In this document: one piece after another, positions 1 through 15,200 of the stretch | How the letters are laid out: each line of letters starts with the position of its first letter | Position numbering within the stretch: the first letter of the stretch is position 1 | Assembly: GCF_000003815.2 (NCBI RefSeq) | Contig: NC_049989.1 | Location: 4,619,141-4,683,140, forward strand | DNA length: 64,000 nt | Origin: Branchiostoma floridae | Lineage: Eukaryota > Chordata > Leptocardii > Amphioxiformes > Branchiostomatidae | Reading direction: 5' to 3' | Position numbers and translations under genes: made by a program | Notes under the pieces: model-generated | Database searches by the model: none | Told to the model about the DNA's origin: nothing | The model's input: the letters and a program-made list of their open reading frames with translations, nothing else

Positions 1-233
1 AAACAGTTCAGCATACAGCCCCACAGCCATGCCCTCCAGCAGCTCCACCGGACTGGGGGGTTCTGTCGGGCTGCTCGCGGGCCTGTCCCCTCCGCGGAAG
101 GATGTCGCCCTGGTGACGGCCCCGCCCACCTTGAACACGCACTGTGCCAGTTCCTCCACCTCGTAGCCCAGAAGAGAAGCGGCCTTCTGGGCAGCGCTGG
201 GCTTGGCAAACTGTGCTCCCACACTCGCGGACC
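1..233 (-). CDS. MYO18A: MYO18A exon 9: motor domain, cut by the window edge
   Basis: Starts after TTCCAG at 234 (phase 1) and stays open to base 1. Encodes [26 protein letters not shown] and [14 protein letters not shown]. The exon or gene continues to the left. Confidence 0.9.
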
Positions 234-3200
234 CTGGAAAAGATTCAACAAGTTTGTCAACTTACAACCACGTAGACATTTTTATTGTGGAACCTCCATT
301 TCTGACCATTAGTTTCAAATAAAGGTCATCACATCTTATCTTGTAACCTGGATGCCAGACCCCCGGCCGGATCCCAACATTATCTCAATGATACAATAAT
401 ATCATCGTGGTCTAACTCAGGGGGGCTGCTTGTTGTCAAATTTCCTTGAGGGCATGTTCACCCTAGAGCCAAGGAGTTTGCCTGTTGAGATCCAAACTAC
501 TTATCCCATATATTACCTTCCTAGTATAAGCCATAAATTTTGACCTAACAAAAAGTGTAAGACATAGTATGTCCAGCTTATCAACGTATCACAACAAAAA
601 TAAAAGAGGAAAACTGTAAAAATCTTAATTCCTAGACAGAAAGTGAGTTTCATCAAGCTAACCTTTGACTGCCCCTGCAGCCCCAAGGTGGTAGACTGCA
701 GCCAGGACTGACCAGATGGCCTTCTGCTCATCGTCTGTGAAGCCCAGCACCTCCATCGCACCCTGAAGCCTGGCCCAGGCTAGGCTGGCTCTCTGACGGT
801 CATCAGTCTGTACAAAGGTATGAGTTATAATGAAAACTAATCTATAGGATACAACAAAAAATGTATTTGTCATAAGCTTGAAAGGTACATATGTACACTA
901 TCAAAGTCTGAAACAAACAACATCGAAAGGGCATAGGGACTTTAATACATCATGCGTGATATAATGTCTATAAAGCTATTGCAATACATATACTTGTTTA
1001 CATTATAGAAACAATTTTGGTTTTGATGTTAATTTTTTGTGAGGATATATCATATCGCCACACAAGAAGTTGTATAGAAATGGCATTTTGAAAGGTTATG
1101 GAGTTATAACAAAAGCCATCAGTCAGTTAAAGCTTTATAACAATCAATTACTTTCACATGAGGCTTTACTGCCATTACCCTACGGTAGGCGCTAACTATC
1201 CCAACGTCTGACTCACCCTTTCCAGAGGAGTGATGAAGATGTTGGGTTCCAGGTTGGACAGGTACAGCTCGTTCTTCAGGATGGAGTCTGCTCCCGCCAG
1301 CAGCTGGTAGAACACGTTAAAGCTGAGCTCCCCCTCCGGTCTCCGCACAACGCGACTCTTATCTAACAGCAGGGTCTGCAGATAAACACACAAACAGTAC
1401 ATGAGTTCCAACACACAAGTTACAAAAGTACACTGATCTTATTGTAGATAAAACTCAAACTAACAGCATAGTTCAGTTATAACACAGTCAAACCTGTCAA
1501 ACTAGTGATCACCTCTACATAAAGACCACGTGGCCGCTTTTTGGTGGTCCCTAAAATAATTTTTCCCATGAACACAAGCATTAAGATTCCTGTCTATGAT
1601 GTCGACCTTCGTCGAGTCAAGTCAAGTCTATGATGTACACCTGTCCACCAGATTTTCTATATCACCTTAGTGGTCTTCTTGGACAAGTTGGACTGTAATA
1701 TACTGTCGCAGTTCCTCTTTGTCCTAGCATTTGTTTCTCCTGCCAATCAACAACATGCAACAAGGAAAGATCACCGAGCTCAAAACCTTTTCAGAGACTG
1801 CTTACCTGAATGGCTGCTGAAACCACCTGCCCGGAGTGGTCGAAGTCCAGTGTGGTGATGTGAGCGTAGCGGGTGGCGTTGTTGTTCATGGCTGTCTTAC
1901 TGTTCCCAAAGGCCTCCAGAATGGTACACACAGCATTCAGCTTCTCAACTGTGATAAAGTCAGTCATTTGGTGAAACATAAAAAGTAAGAATCTGGATTT
2001 TACTTAGCATGTAAGTCAAAGATATGACAGCCTTGAATACAAGATTTTATAACTCTAAAAACCATACTTTTCGATGTGTTAGGAGGCTTTGAGTGATATA
2101 TATAGAACACAGTACAGGCTGGGGTAAAGGGTGATACGGAATACACCATGTTGTATTTCATTTAATGATGGAAGCCTATATGATACAACTAAGAAGCCTG
2201 TGTGATACGGAAAATTATCACCCTGTCTGGAACACCCGTATCGGCGTTATCGCAGCCCAGGTGTGACATAAAAATTTAATGTAAATCAAAATCACTTTCC
2301 ACCCACCTGTAACTTTGCTGTTGACGGTCCCCGCCACCGTGGCGAGGTACTGCAGCACGTGGCGTGAGTTCATCGTCTTCCCGCTCCCGCTGGAGCCCAG
2401 GAAGATGAGTGACTGGTCCAGCCGGGAGGACAGCATGTTGCGGTAGGCGGTCTGTGCAGCAGCGTAAATGTGGGGGGGCATGTCCTCCTGTTTACAGCCT
2501 TTGAACATCTGTATCACCTGGAGCAGGAGTATAGCATAACAGTGGTGATGCAATCTAGTTAGAAATGATTGTGTCCTAAATGATTATGTATACCTAGCTG
2601 AAATATCATCCTAATATTAGACAAAGGGATCTCCATTATCATTTCCTGTTTACAGCCTTTGAACATCTGTATCACCTGGATCAGAAGCATAGTGTAACAG
2701 TGGTGACGTAATCTGACTAGATGTGATTTTGTCTGAAGGGACCATGTACGCCTTGCTGAAATATTATCCTAACATTAGACAAGGGGATCTCCATTATTAT
2801 TTCCTGTTCACAGCCTTTGAACATCTGTATCACCTGGATCAGAAGTATAGCATAACAGTAGTGACGTAATATAGGATATAGAGAGATGTGATTGTGTCCT
2901 AAGGGATCATGTACACCTAGCTGAAATATTATTTTAAAATATAGATAAAAGGAATCTCCATTGCAAAGAGATCTTTTATATGATTTCAAAATTATCAAAA
3001 ATCAAAAACATTTATATTTCAGTTGACAAAAAGTATGAATCTCAAAAGGAAAAATATCTCTTTTTTCACGGGTCAATAATAAAAGATGGGATATACATAA
3101 AGAAATGCTCCTGTACAAGTGATTTGGTACTGGATACAAAATATCTTACAGTAAGTTACACAATGTCATACAACTTACATTTCAACAATGGCTAGAAAAA

Positions 3201-6200
3201 AAAAATTTATCGATCATGTTCTACACTTCAGTTCCAAAAATTAATAGAAGAAGAAAGCCCAAAAAAGCAGAATGTTCGATCTTATTATTCTCGTACCTTG
3301 TCAGAGTACACGGACAGTGGGTGCATGGGGTTGATAACCAGGAGCGTGGGGCCAGCGTAGGTGTGGATAAGGTTACTGCCATATCGCTGCCGTAAGGTGT
3401 GCAGCACACCTGACTCGTTCAGGTAACGCAGGGATGCGATGTCCTCCGCTCTGTCATGCTGTGTAGGATTTGCCTGTGGACAACAATTATTTATGGTAAA
3501 CCGTTCATCATCATCATCATCATGCATCCAGTCTTACACTGGTGAGATACATTAGATAAAGTTTAACATCAAACCATCAAACATATCTAAAGAAAATGTT
3601 ACAAATGTATTACAAGCCCCTTAACAGAAGCATACAAGGACATGCAGATTATCGTTATAAGTAAACACTGCTAGCTTGATGCTGCTATCACAAAAGCTGA
3701 TCAAATAAGTTTTATTCCCAGACCAACCAAAAGTACAGATATAATACGTAGCCGATATAATACGTAGCAAAAGAAAAGAATATAGATCATTTTGTAACTT
3801 TACTGTCACACCATACTACATGTCCCACTATACTATAACTTACTTTTTCAACATCATCTTCATCCACTTCCAAAACCTCTCCTCCATGGTCCAACTTGAC
3901 CTTGACCCGACCTTCAGGGATGTCTCCCTGACTGGGAAGGAGCCCGGCTCCTGCGAACCCCCCCTTGTGGACCAGCCAGACCTTCTCTGCATGGTTCAGC
4001 CAGGACTGCTCCTCCGCTACCTGGTCCTCTGATTTAGCCTGGGCAACAAAGACAAAGACATTCATTAACTTCAACAGTTATGATTTTACTCCAGTATAAC
4101 AATTTAGCCTGCACGGCAAGAGAAAAGCATTCATTTCAATGGTTATGATTTTACATCAGTATAGCATGTTTGCAAAGATACCAGAGTTCAGCTGATATCA
4201 TTGTCATGAGTCATCAAAGTCATGTATCAAAGTCATGGAATTCTCACTGAAAAAGGGCAAGTTTTAAGCATTTTGTTCTACACGCTGTGTGTGTGTGCGC
4301 ACAGTCATCGTTGCAAACATTTGCAAACTAACTTAGACTAAGTTAGAGTCTATTACAGCATAAATACAAAAAGATTCACATCACCATGACATGGGACAAT
4401 TTTATGACAGATAGCTGAAGTACCATTTAAAGCTCTGACCCAAGAAGGTGTCTTATTATCTTACTGATTAGGATGGTTCACCTGTGACAAGTGCAAGGAA
4501 TAAGTATCCACAACCCTGGCAATTGTCTTTCATGCTACCAAGCAATGACAAAGCAACATACATATTACTGATGCTTATACAAAACTGATTCAATTCAATA
4601 TATTCAAAGCATCAAGCAATGTTCAAAAGAATGTGCCAAACAAATTTTGGCATGCAAGCACGCCTGAATAAAATATTGGCATGCAAGCAATCTACATTGT
4701 TCATAGTATACCACCATTCTTTGAACCTTGCTCACTATTTTTCTTAAAGTATCTTCATTGCTAATCCTACAGGACACCATGGACAAGCAAGATGGGAACA
4801 TTATCTGACAGTCACAGTGACAGTACATGTACATTGTAGTATGTTTTTTTCCTATTGTGACCTACTTTAACTAATGCGATTTAAACTGGCAGAATACAGA
4901 AGATCAACTTTCCACATAACCAAAGGTTACCCCACTCAGAGGTAAAATCAAATTAGAGTTAGACCAGAGATTCTAACATTACAGGAAGTTGAGACAGCTC
5001 AAAGGTAGAGATAAACCCAGCAGCAATATCTTCTGAGATGTGGGTTTGTAGTAAGGTTTTGGTATAGTGGTAGTTGGCCTTGGTACAAAAATTATGTCAA
5101 TAGTTTTACATTCCAAAGTCTCAGTCCAAAATGCATGGCTGTCTCCAGGGCCTGGCCTAATATCCGAGAACAGAAATTTGCTTGTTGGAGCGGACAAAAA
5201 TTTCACACCGTCAGTCCAAAATTCCCAACTTCATGATATGAAGTTGATGAAAAATGTATTGTCACAAACTTGAAATGACAGATTTAATGTCTAAGCTAAA
5301 CAACGTGGACTACCGTGCACACAACACATGGGACAGAAAAACATTAAGCTGGAGACAGCCCTGCCAGAATGGCACAGGATAATCCAGCCTAGTCTCACCA
5401 AAACAACAGGAGGTCAGCCTTTACAGAAGACCTCTGTCCACACAAGAACAGTTATGTGGATAATACTGACCTCCTTATCCTTTTCAATGTTTTGAATGTC
5501 AGTCTTTTCGTTGACCTGACTTGGTATTTAATAATAGGTTTTACTTGCATTTGATGTAAGCTCATTTTGACTATATTGTCCAATGTTTTGGTGGTGGGTA
5601 TTCAATACAAAGCCTAAGGTCTGGAACAAGATTGAATACATTTTGGAAAACACCTGTCCAGTGACCTGGATATAAATCAAGGGATTCAAGGCATTAACCA
5701 TTGTGTAACAAAGGACATAAATATACTGTCTTGATGGAGGTTTGTGCGTCACAGTTGTTAATCATGAAGAATAGATGCAATTAATTCCACTTATGTTGAT
5801 GGTGCATTACGTCCAAGCCGTGTAGGGATCAAAACAGAACCACAATACCTTGCCAATGTAGCATTGCAATCAACTCAAGCCAAGCATAAACTGTTAATAG
5901 CACAGCAATATTGTTGAAGATCAACAGTTATGTTATTGACATTAATGTAGCTATAACACATTCTGTAGTCATTTCATCAGCCAAGCTGTCAATGAGCAAG
6001 CCTTAAGGGAGAAAAATATTATATATGATAAGTTCTGTCCCAGCTGATAGCTATATGGGTACACTGCATTAAAGCTAGTAATAATAGGAGGGGAGAGAGG
6101 AGAATCTCCTGGCCTACACACTTAGGCAGGCAGGTAATGTTGCAGTTAGAGGATGAAGAAGAGGAGAGATGGAGATAGGAAAGACCTGTTGTGTGATTGG

Positions 6201-9200
6201 TTGTTTCCATGGTGCAGGTTTCTTGATGAACACCTCGTCTAAACACCAGTAGATTCTGGGCTGAGAATGGAGGGATGGAAGGTGTAGAAAAGAGAGAGGA
6301 AGGAAAGAACAAGAGAAAAGAAATGATAGATAGTAAATGAAGATGAATACAGACACTAGTATCATGACAACAGAAAACTGAGGAAGAAATGGTACATTTG
6401 CAATATGTCGTAGTTCTAATAAACTCTCGGTTAGCTTAAGTTGTCCTCATGTAAAATATCTAATATACAGCTCTCAAAAATGCATTTTGTAACAGTTGTG
6501 GCAAAAACTGCAAACAAAATATGTAAACGTGTATGTGTGTATCATAGTATGTAGGTACCAAATAGAAGAAACATTTCATCATCAATTCCTTCAAACAACT
6601 GAGACTGAGACTGCCCTTTGGAATTCCTACTGAAATCAAGAGAAACACCGGCAAACGCTGCGCATGTTTGGAGTCCACATACTGGAACAAACAGCAGATA
6701 AAGGTCCCCTTTAACCGGCACAACCCACAAAAGTCTGTTTGGATTTTGGAGAGAGAAAGAACAAAGAACAACGCTGACCCGCTGCCATACCTTAGTGCCA
6801 GCTCAGGTAACGGGAGGGGGAAGTGGACCAGATAAGTAAGAAGGTGTACATGTCTGCTCAAACTGTTACAGGCTTTAGGACTAGAATGTAGAGTGGACGT
6901 TTACTCTGGCCTAGTACAAACATTTACTCTTAAGTTCCTTAATTTTCACACTGCCCAGGTATACAAGTTTGACACTACAGAGCAGCAATAAAGTTTCCAA
7001 TAGTTTACTCTGGCCCAGTCCAAACAGTTAGTTTAGTCCCTTAATTTTTACTGTTCCCAGGTCTACAAATACAAGTTTGACACTATAGAGCATCTGTAAA
7101 GTTTCCAATAGTTTATATATTTCATACAGAAACTAATGTCAGGTGTATAATAATATATCAAAGGCCATTCACAATTAGGCCATCATATCACAATTCATAC
7201 CAACATTGAGTGGTTGCATTGGGTTAAGGGTTTTTTCTTTGACCTGTGATGTCCTAAGACCCAAATGACCTACCTGCATACCATGTGACATCTGTCAACA
7301 TTGTAAGGACTGCTGTTATCTTAGTACATTATTCAGGACTGACGTGACTGTCTTCTTAAAGATCTACGGACATTTCTTACATCGTTTCTACACTACTCCA
7401 GGATAGAGATATGTAGGACAAGATATTTTTAGTCCATTAACAATACACACACATTTTATGTCGAACTGTTAAATTCTCTTTCACCTTCTGTAATCTATTA
7501 ATAATAATAATTTCAAGCCAAATTCTATTCAATACGAAAGAATCAGAACAATTTTTTTTAAAGGAGACATTTTGACTTACCCATTTACATCAATGATTTA
7601 TAAACCTTGTATTCTTCAAATAAGTTTCTTTCAGTAAGAAAAATGCTGTAAATCTTTCCTTGTAAACAGTTTCACCATGTCCCCTTTTCCTACCTGTTAG
7701 AATAAAAGTCATTAGGTTCGCACAATGCTTTACTTGTTCTTTTGGCTAAGAAAGTAGCAGAACAAGACTCCAAGTTCAAGTAAACAGAATTAATAAGTGC
7801 CCCTTATGAAACTTTAGTGACAAGGGCATGTGTTTGGGAGTTTGTCCAACATACAGTTTTTGTCATAGTAACTGAAGGTCACGATCTTTCAAATACAAGT
7901 ACAATCTTTGTTTTATGATAACTTCTCGAGGCTTCTTAAATAATCTACTCACAGATCATTGATTTAACTAACAGCTTAGCAAACAATAACATATAGTTTG
8001 GAACATTAATCTTTCTACATGTTAGGGATAAGCTACAATAAAACGCTACTATAATTCTTTCCCTGTTTATCATCTTTCCCATAAATAATAGATGAACACA
8101 CGAAAAACAGAGTGACTCCACTGGAATAAATAACTGTATCGAAAGAGCATCACAATGTTTGTTCAGTGACTGTATTTAATTGTTCTGGCTGCCATTGGGC
8201 TTTTAACAAGTCTGTTGTACTGTGTACATAGTCAAGTGTTTTGAAACAGGAGAGTATCTTGCTGACAGGTAAAGGTCAGCCAATAGACCTTGTGGTTAAC
8301 ATTCTGTACAAGTGGTGGACACAGCGATGAGGGCTATAATTGTGGCACTCTTGCTATGGATTTGTACAGTTGTTACTTGGGATCAAGGCCATGCGTGCCG
8401 CTGGTTACTAAGTCCCTATGCCAGGGTGTAAGCATCCCAACTCGACTTCCCTGTTTTCCAAACTATTTCAAGCTGACGAATGAAACATATTTTTTTTTAG
8501 CATTGAACATAGGGCAACAAAAGTTACAAATCGTTTCCTTACAACGTAACATGCTTAAGTTAGGAGCAGTGTTCCCTCAAAGTTGAAATTATATCCTGGT
8601 TGTATTTTGGAGAAAACTTTAAAGCTTCAAGCCAAGGTTACAACAATTACTAGTTGTAAAAAAATACTTACTTTGAACTGCAGCTACATTGTATACATTA
8701 AAATAACTCGATTACTGTTTATTTTATTCCACAATATATTCCACACTCCACAGTTATTTGCCAGACAAACCACATGCCCCTGTACCATGGCTTTTGCATA
8801 ATTTTTTAAAATTCTATTGACAGAAAGTAAAGGTTGTGTTTAGGCCTTGTTTTGTCATTGATAGTGTTGTTACATGGCTATCTGCTATTGTTATGGTAAT
8901 CTTAACATCTTTGTTTATTGTTAGTACCTGACTGATTACAAACTTGTGCTCTCAGATCTGAAACAAAGACATCCAAAGCAACCTGAAAATGGCTGACATG
9001 TTTCTTCTGTTTGCTGAGCTGCAAACTGGGACAATGAATAAAGAACCTTGCTTTTACTGTTTATCTTGGCCAATTTCATTGAATTGTCACAATACATACA
9101 TATAAACTTACCACTAAGGCTTTGTCAAGATGATTCAAAGGTAAGTAGACTCTACATGTAGGGAATGTTATAATGGCAATACAATACTAAAGCTATCCAA

Positions 9201-12200
9201 CAAAACAAATACCAGTAGCACTTCTATATCAGTTGTTATAGTAGCCATCAATCAAAACCACAACCACATAATTTTATCACAACATGACCTGACTAAGGCA
9301 CAAATACAATACAACACTCTGCCTGCAACTCTGACTCAAAACTTGGACCCAGTACATCATACAAGCAATCTGAAAGTATGTTCCTATTTTGTTACAGCAG
9401 TGCCACTCTGATGGACAACACAAAACTATGACGAACACTCACCTTGACTCTCAATGAGGAAACTACACGGAATCTAGCAGGTCCTGATATCTTTATCATC
9501 TTCTACTGAACAGATGCACTTGCAAGATAGAGACAGTAACAAGACTTCTGATATCTTGGAGTTTAAGAAACTTGCTGTGGTTCTTGATCTCCTCGAGAGT
9601 AGCTCTACAAGGAGCTTCTTGAGTGCTACATGCCAGACACCCAACTAATTCACAACTCACTGCTCAATTTGAGCTTTTCATCATGCTGGCAAGGACATGC
9701 TAAGAGCCGCCCTGTCACGAGGGGAGGGAAGAAAAATGAACAGCCACGTGAAAACAACAGACTTCAGGTGTGTCACATACATGAATTATTAATGAGATGT
9801 CAGGCATTAAATAACAATAATTATGGTGTCATATGAAAAATTGAAGAGTAGTAGAGCGACATAAGATATGCTACAGATGTAGTCACCCCTACAATAAAAT
9901 GGTCTGCCCCGCACCCTGTTGTGTTATGCCTGATTGCAAATGAGGAGGCAAGTTTGTTTTACCAAGGGTTTTCTGAATTAGGACCTGTGAAATTTTTCAA
10001 CAGGGGGGCGGCATGCATCGTTAAAGATCATTAACAACTTTAGATTTTGGGGAAGTTATTCCGTATCCAACATTTTCACAAATATAAAGCCTATATTTAT
10101 TGAGTTATACATGACAAAGACAAATGGTAACAAAAATATCAAGTTTGCTATTCATTATAGCACCTGGCCTTTTGAGAACAATAACTTGAATAAGAAACAA
10201 TGCAACATGCAAAACCTAGGTCCCTAAGGTGCTATTTTTCATTTTGAAATTGATAATTATGTACGTCAGACTGGACACTTTCCAACTATGATGACACCTA
10301 ACAATCTAACTGTCACACAAGCTAGGAAATCAATGGGTGCTCTCAACTCAACTCAAGCCTGACTCTCGCCACCATAACACTGAGCACAGTTCATATCAGG
10401 TTATACTTGAGTACTATAAATACTACCTACCAGCATACTTCATGGGATTTCAAACGTAACATTTAGACAATACTGATTGTAAAGCCATCCAGGAGGTGTT
10501 AAAGTGGAGAATGAATATTCATCAGGTAGTGACACAAAACTGTCAGTCATTGTCAATAGAACCGTGGTAAACAGTCACTCAGTATACTATAGATAGGCAA
10601 AGGCAAGACAAAGAGATACAAGCATTGACATGCACGTGTAGTGACACAGGAAAAAAGAACTAAGAGTAAGACACTTAAAATTGCAAAGTTTAGCATATAG
10701 GAATTCTTAGAAAATGTTGAATGTTTCTAAATGATAACAGAATACAATAAGCAACATTTACACTAATACCCTAATTGTAGTTAAAAAAAAGAAAACGACC
10801 AACAGTTTCAGAACTTGAAGAAATTAATTCAAGTCAAAGGAATGACAAAATCATATGCATCTTAGATATCATTATCTAAAAAAACATTTCTCAGCAAACT
10901 CCAGGTATATAAACCCCTTCGAAATGGATTCTTTCTACTGATAAAATCGTAGAGATCTTGTCTGGTCTTTAAAAGTTTATGAAGCCCTCTAAATATGGGC
11001 AATTTAAGTGTCCCTTGCATTCCTGCTTCAGTCTTCTGCAACTCAAATGGTACTGCAAGTCAGGGGGCGTTGCTGATAAACTCTCACCATATGGTACACC
11101 TGGGTGAAGGTTTCAAACACCTGGACATTTCACCAACCAAAACCTACAAAGGACATTTGTACAACCTTAATCATACCAATTGTGTAAGACATACCACAGA
11201 CTCCATCTGTTTACATAGAGAGAGTTCAACACACAATGTCAGCATAATCACCTGCCGAGTGACCTTAAAGATTCGTTAAAATGTTCCACCTGACCAAGAC
11301 AATGCACTAGCCAAAGTCAAGGCAGAAGAATAAAAGCAGTGTTCGCAAGTAGCACTAAATCATCCCTGTGGACGGCCTGCTAGCACAAGTAATTAGTGAA
11401 ATAAGGTTAAGCAAATAGGAGAAAAAAGGCTCACCTGTTGTAGATCAAATAAACCTTCCTAATTAAACACCAACACGACATGGGGGAGGGCCAAACCATT
11501 TCCTGACATTTCATGCATTTCAGACGTCTACAAACTTTACATTTGCTCCTCTGTGTTTCTTTCGTATCATGCAACAAACACCGTTTATCATGAGGTTAAG
11601 TTGGTATACAAAATATTTCTGAAGTTTTCTTGATTCTTACCTTATACTTAGTGCAAGTAAGAGGTAAGTAGTCTATGTAAGCACATATCCAATTTCTGGG
11701 CTGGTACCAGTAAAAATACCAGTAAAAACTAGTGGAAGCCCAGCTGGAAAAAACAAACAGTCTCAGTCCAGTACACACACTGTTTTGACTGAATACATGC
11801 CTCTCCTATAGCAAAACCAAGAAGCAGCATGATCTGTTTTTCTTGAATTTTTAAGCATACCTCCACATCAAACTTCCTCATGTTATGATCTGTGTATAGT
11901 AGACGCTGGTTTTTCGTAAAACTTTTCCGCAAAATGAACTGACAGACAGCCAAACAGGTACATGTAATGCTACAGTGAGTTCCTATAGCTTGTATTGTCC
12001 TTTGGAAGCTAAAAATATTCCTTACAAATACAAATTTAGCTCTAAATCCCTCTTACGTGGCAAACTTGAGGTTACACCCACCTTTCATCACCTGGGTTCC
12101 TGCAACTGTTATGAAGCATAACATTCGTAACAACTAACAGTAAAGACAATATAGGTGGTACTGACAAACACATAACTACAACAGTCAAGTCAGTATACAT

Positions 12201-15200
12201 ACCAATCTCCCATATGTGTACGCACAAACAATTTATACACTGTATGATCCGCACAAAGTGATCCGCCATTGCAAATCATTAAAGATAAACCTGCGAGCTG
12301 CTCAGGTCACAACCAGTGCATAAATCCTTCACATTATCAACAAGATATACATCAAAACTGAACCAAAGGTGAATCATTACATTACCTCTGTACATGTATG
12401 TTTGTAGAAACGTTTGGACAAACAAGATGCATGTTAATGAGAACACAAACGATGCTGATTAAATAATGACGATGCACGAAACTAACCTGCATTTCTGGTA
12501 AGCCTGCTGTTGTGCAACTACGAGAAGACTAGATGAATACACAAGGCCAACAGGGTGACATTATCTCAATGGCATGGCACACACCATTAGATAAAGGGGT
12601 CGGACCAAACAGAAAGGGCCCCGACAAATATTTGTTCTTGTGGGCTTTGCTTGAGTGGGTGAGTCGGCTATTTTGTCGTATTGAAGTCATCGTAAGGATG
12701 GAGCTTCCTGTCAGGATGTCTTAATTGGTTTTCTTTAGGTGATTTTGGGCGGGTCCTAGATGGGGTAGTTCTGAGAAGTCTGGATTTACTTGCTTAACAA
12801 CTGTCAACAAACAAAAACTGTTCCATAGGTTATTTCTGTCAGTATTTCTGTCAAGAAGTAAATCAAACTCAACTGTATTCACAAACGACAATGCCTGGTG
12901 TGTCTAGTCATTTTACATCTCAAGTTAAGTGGAATGATAGGTGTTAACGCTAGTTAAATAAATCCAGTTGATTGACGGATTCTCCAAAGCTGTCCCAAAC
13001 TTCAACTAGTATGACAAAAACGCCTACTATCAGTTTGCTTCAAAACTGCAGCCTGATGGGGGTACATTGTACAACTTAGATATATGCACATACCCTTCCT
13101 TCCCAATATGCCAAAATCTATCTATAACAAGCAAAACCCAAGCCAAAGGCATGCTACTATCCTACCAAAAGGTAGGTACACTTAGGTAACAAACAAGTTT
13201 TTAGATCCTTATAGAGGACAGACTGTAAGAGTTTAAACATTCGACGACGACAATCATTCTTAACAGAATTATAACTAACTGAACAACAAAATACTAGAAA
13301 AGTATGTTTACCTGCATTATTTCCAGGATGGCTTTGCTTAAGAATACAGCCAGGCAAGCTCCCTCCATTTGTCAATATTACAATAATAGCAGGTTAAAGA
13401 ATAGAACTAGTATGATCTTAAATCTTAATACTTCGTAAGTACTGAAGTTCTGTCTGGTACCTTAGACTTGAACTGAGGAGAAATATGTTCTTGTTTGCTG
13501 AAGGCTGAGAATGTATCTGACAAACTCTATGTGTATTTTCTATATCTGTGAGATGCCTTGTAGTCATGTCAAATTCTGAAGGTGCTCCACCCATGTGGGC
13601 AAGTATGCAAAAGAGTGTATGTTAGGTTTTGAATTGATTATGCTAAGAGACAGTGCCAAAGCCATACAGTTACATGACAACAATGTTTTACAAGTTTTAA
13701 ATACTGATCGTAATCATTCCACCGATGTTATAAGCAGGTCAGGTTTGAGATATGAACTTCCCGTTCCCAATAACAGAAGAATTTGGCAGGACATTAATAC
13801 TGGGCGTGGAAACATTTTGCAGGAAATAAATCATTTTGTCTAAGAAGCTCCTCCTAGGAATTCGACTCGTTAAACACACCCTGATCATATCAAATATAAT
13901 CTCCAAGATAAGCATCAGGCTTTTTCTCAGTGTTTAACACCAATTTTTACAACATCAAGTAAGTTTTTTCTTGTAGTGCACTTTTTTAACAATTTGTCTC
14001 CTAATGCCTGCTTATTAATTGTATAATACTAAGAACATATAACATACTGTAGTGTGATGCCAGCAGAGTAGCTTATATCAAACTTAACATCTGACAATAT
14101 CAATATAAGACCTACAAGACTGAAATCTATGGCACAGTATTGTGTTCACTTGCTGTAGGCTGTAATAAGTAGAATGTCTTCATCAATCATTAACTAAATT
14201 GTGAGAAACCCAACATGTATCCAAAGAAACCCACTTGAGAAACATACTTATGCACTAACTTATATCTTATACACCAGCAGAATTTTCTTTTAAAGCATAT
14301 AGCCTTCTGTGAAGTGAGTACATATTATCAAGTGGTATACTGCATGCTATTATATGTCTTGATTGCAATGCCTGGCGGTAGCTTACCAATGCCACTGTAG
14401 CAACCTTTGAATACTGACAGTCTAGCAGACAATCTTGTAGCTATGGAGCCATAATAAAGGTAACAAAGTCCACCTCTGTAGAATGTGTACCAAACATGTC
14501 AAATTCAACTTGAACATTTCAAACTAAAGTAGTGCTTTACCAAAAACAGAATTTGATACAATTATGAAATACACTGTACTAAGGGCAGCAAACACAAAGA
14601 ATGTGCTTAGGACAATGCCATTGCCTACCTGTGGTAGAACATGCAGCAGAATCTCCCCCTTTGCCTCTTTAGACATTGAAACTACTCCAATGGTCCTTCA
14701 TCGATGCAACATCTGATTTAGTATCTCCAATAAGTATTGTGTTCATACACATTTAGGCTCACATCAAACCATACTGTCCATACGCTGTCATAGTAGTTGT
14801 GTCATTACAGGTCTCTCCCCTGTACCATCTGCACTGTGACAACACACCTTTACCTGCCGATGTGTTGATAAAAACTGGCCCAATAAACAGAACACACATC
14901 TCCACATACCATACCAGAAGACCCATGGTGGGCGGGGTGACATTACTGAGTGCTGGGAGATGGTGTTATAATGGTAATGGCACTATAGCATGGTTAACGA
15001 ACGCATTTGAATTTAACCTGTAGCTTGCTATGGTGGCTGTTTGATGCCAAATTTACACTGGTATTGGGTAAGCTTGCAGGGGAAGGTTAATAGGACAAAG
15101 CTACATGTGTAATGGTCCTATTAAGGATTGGCAACACTGCACTTACAGGAAAGCAATCACAATGTATACATAAGTACATGTATTGAATGTAACTCCTGTT

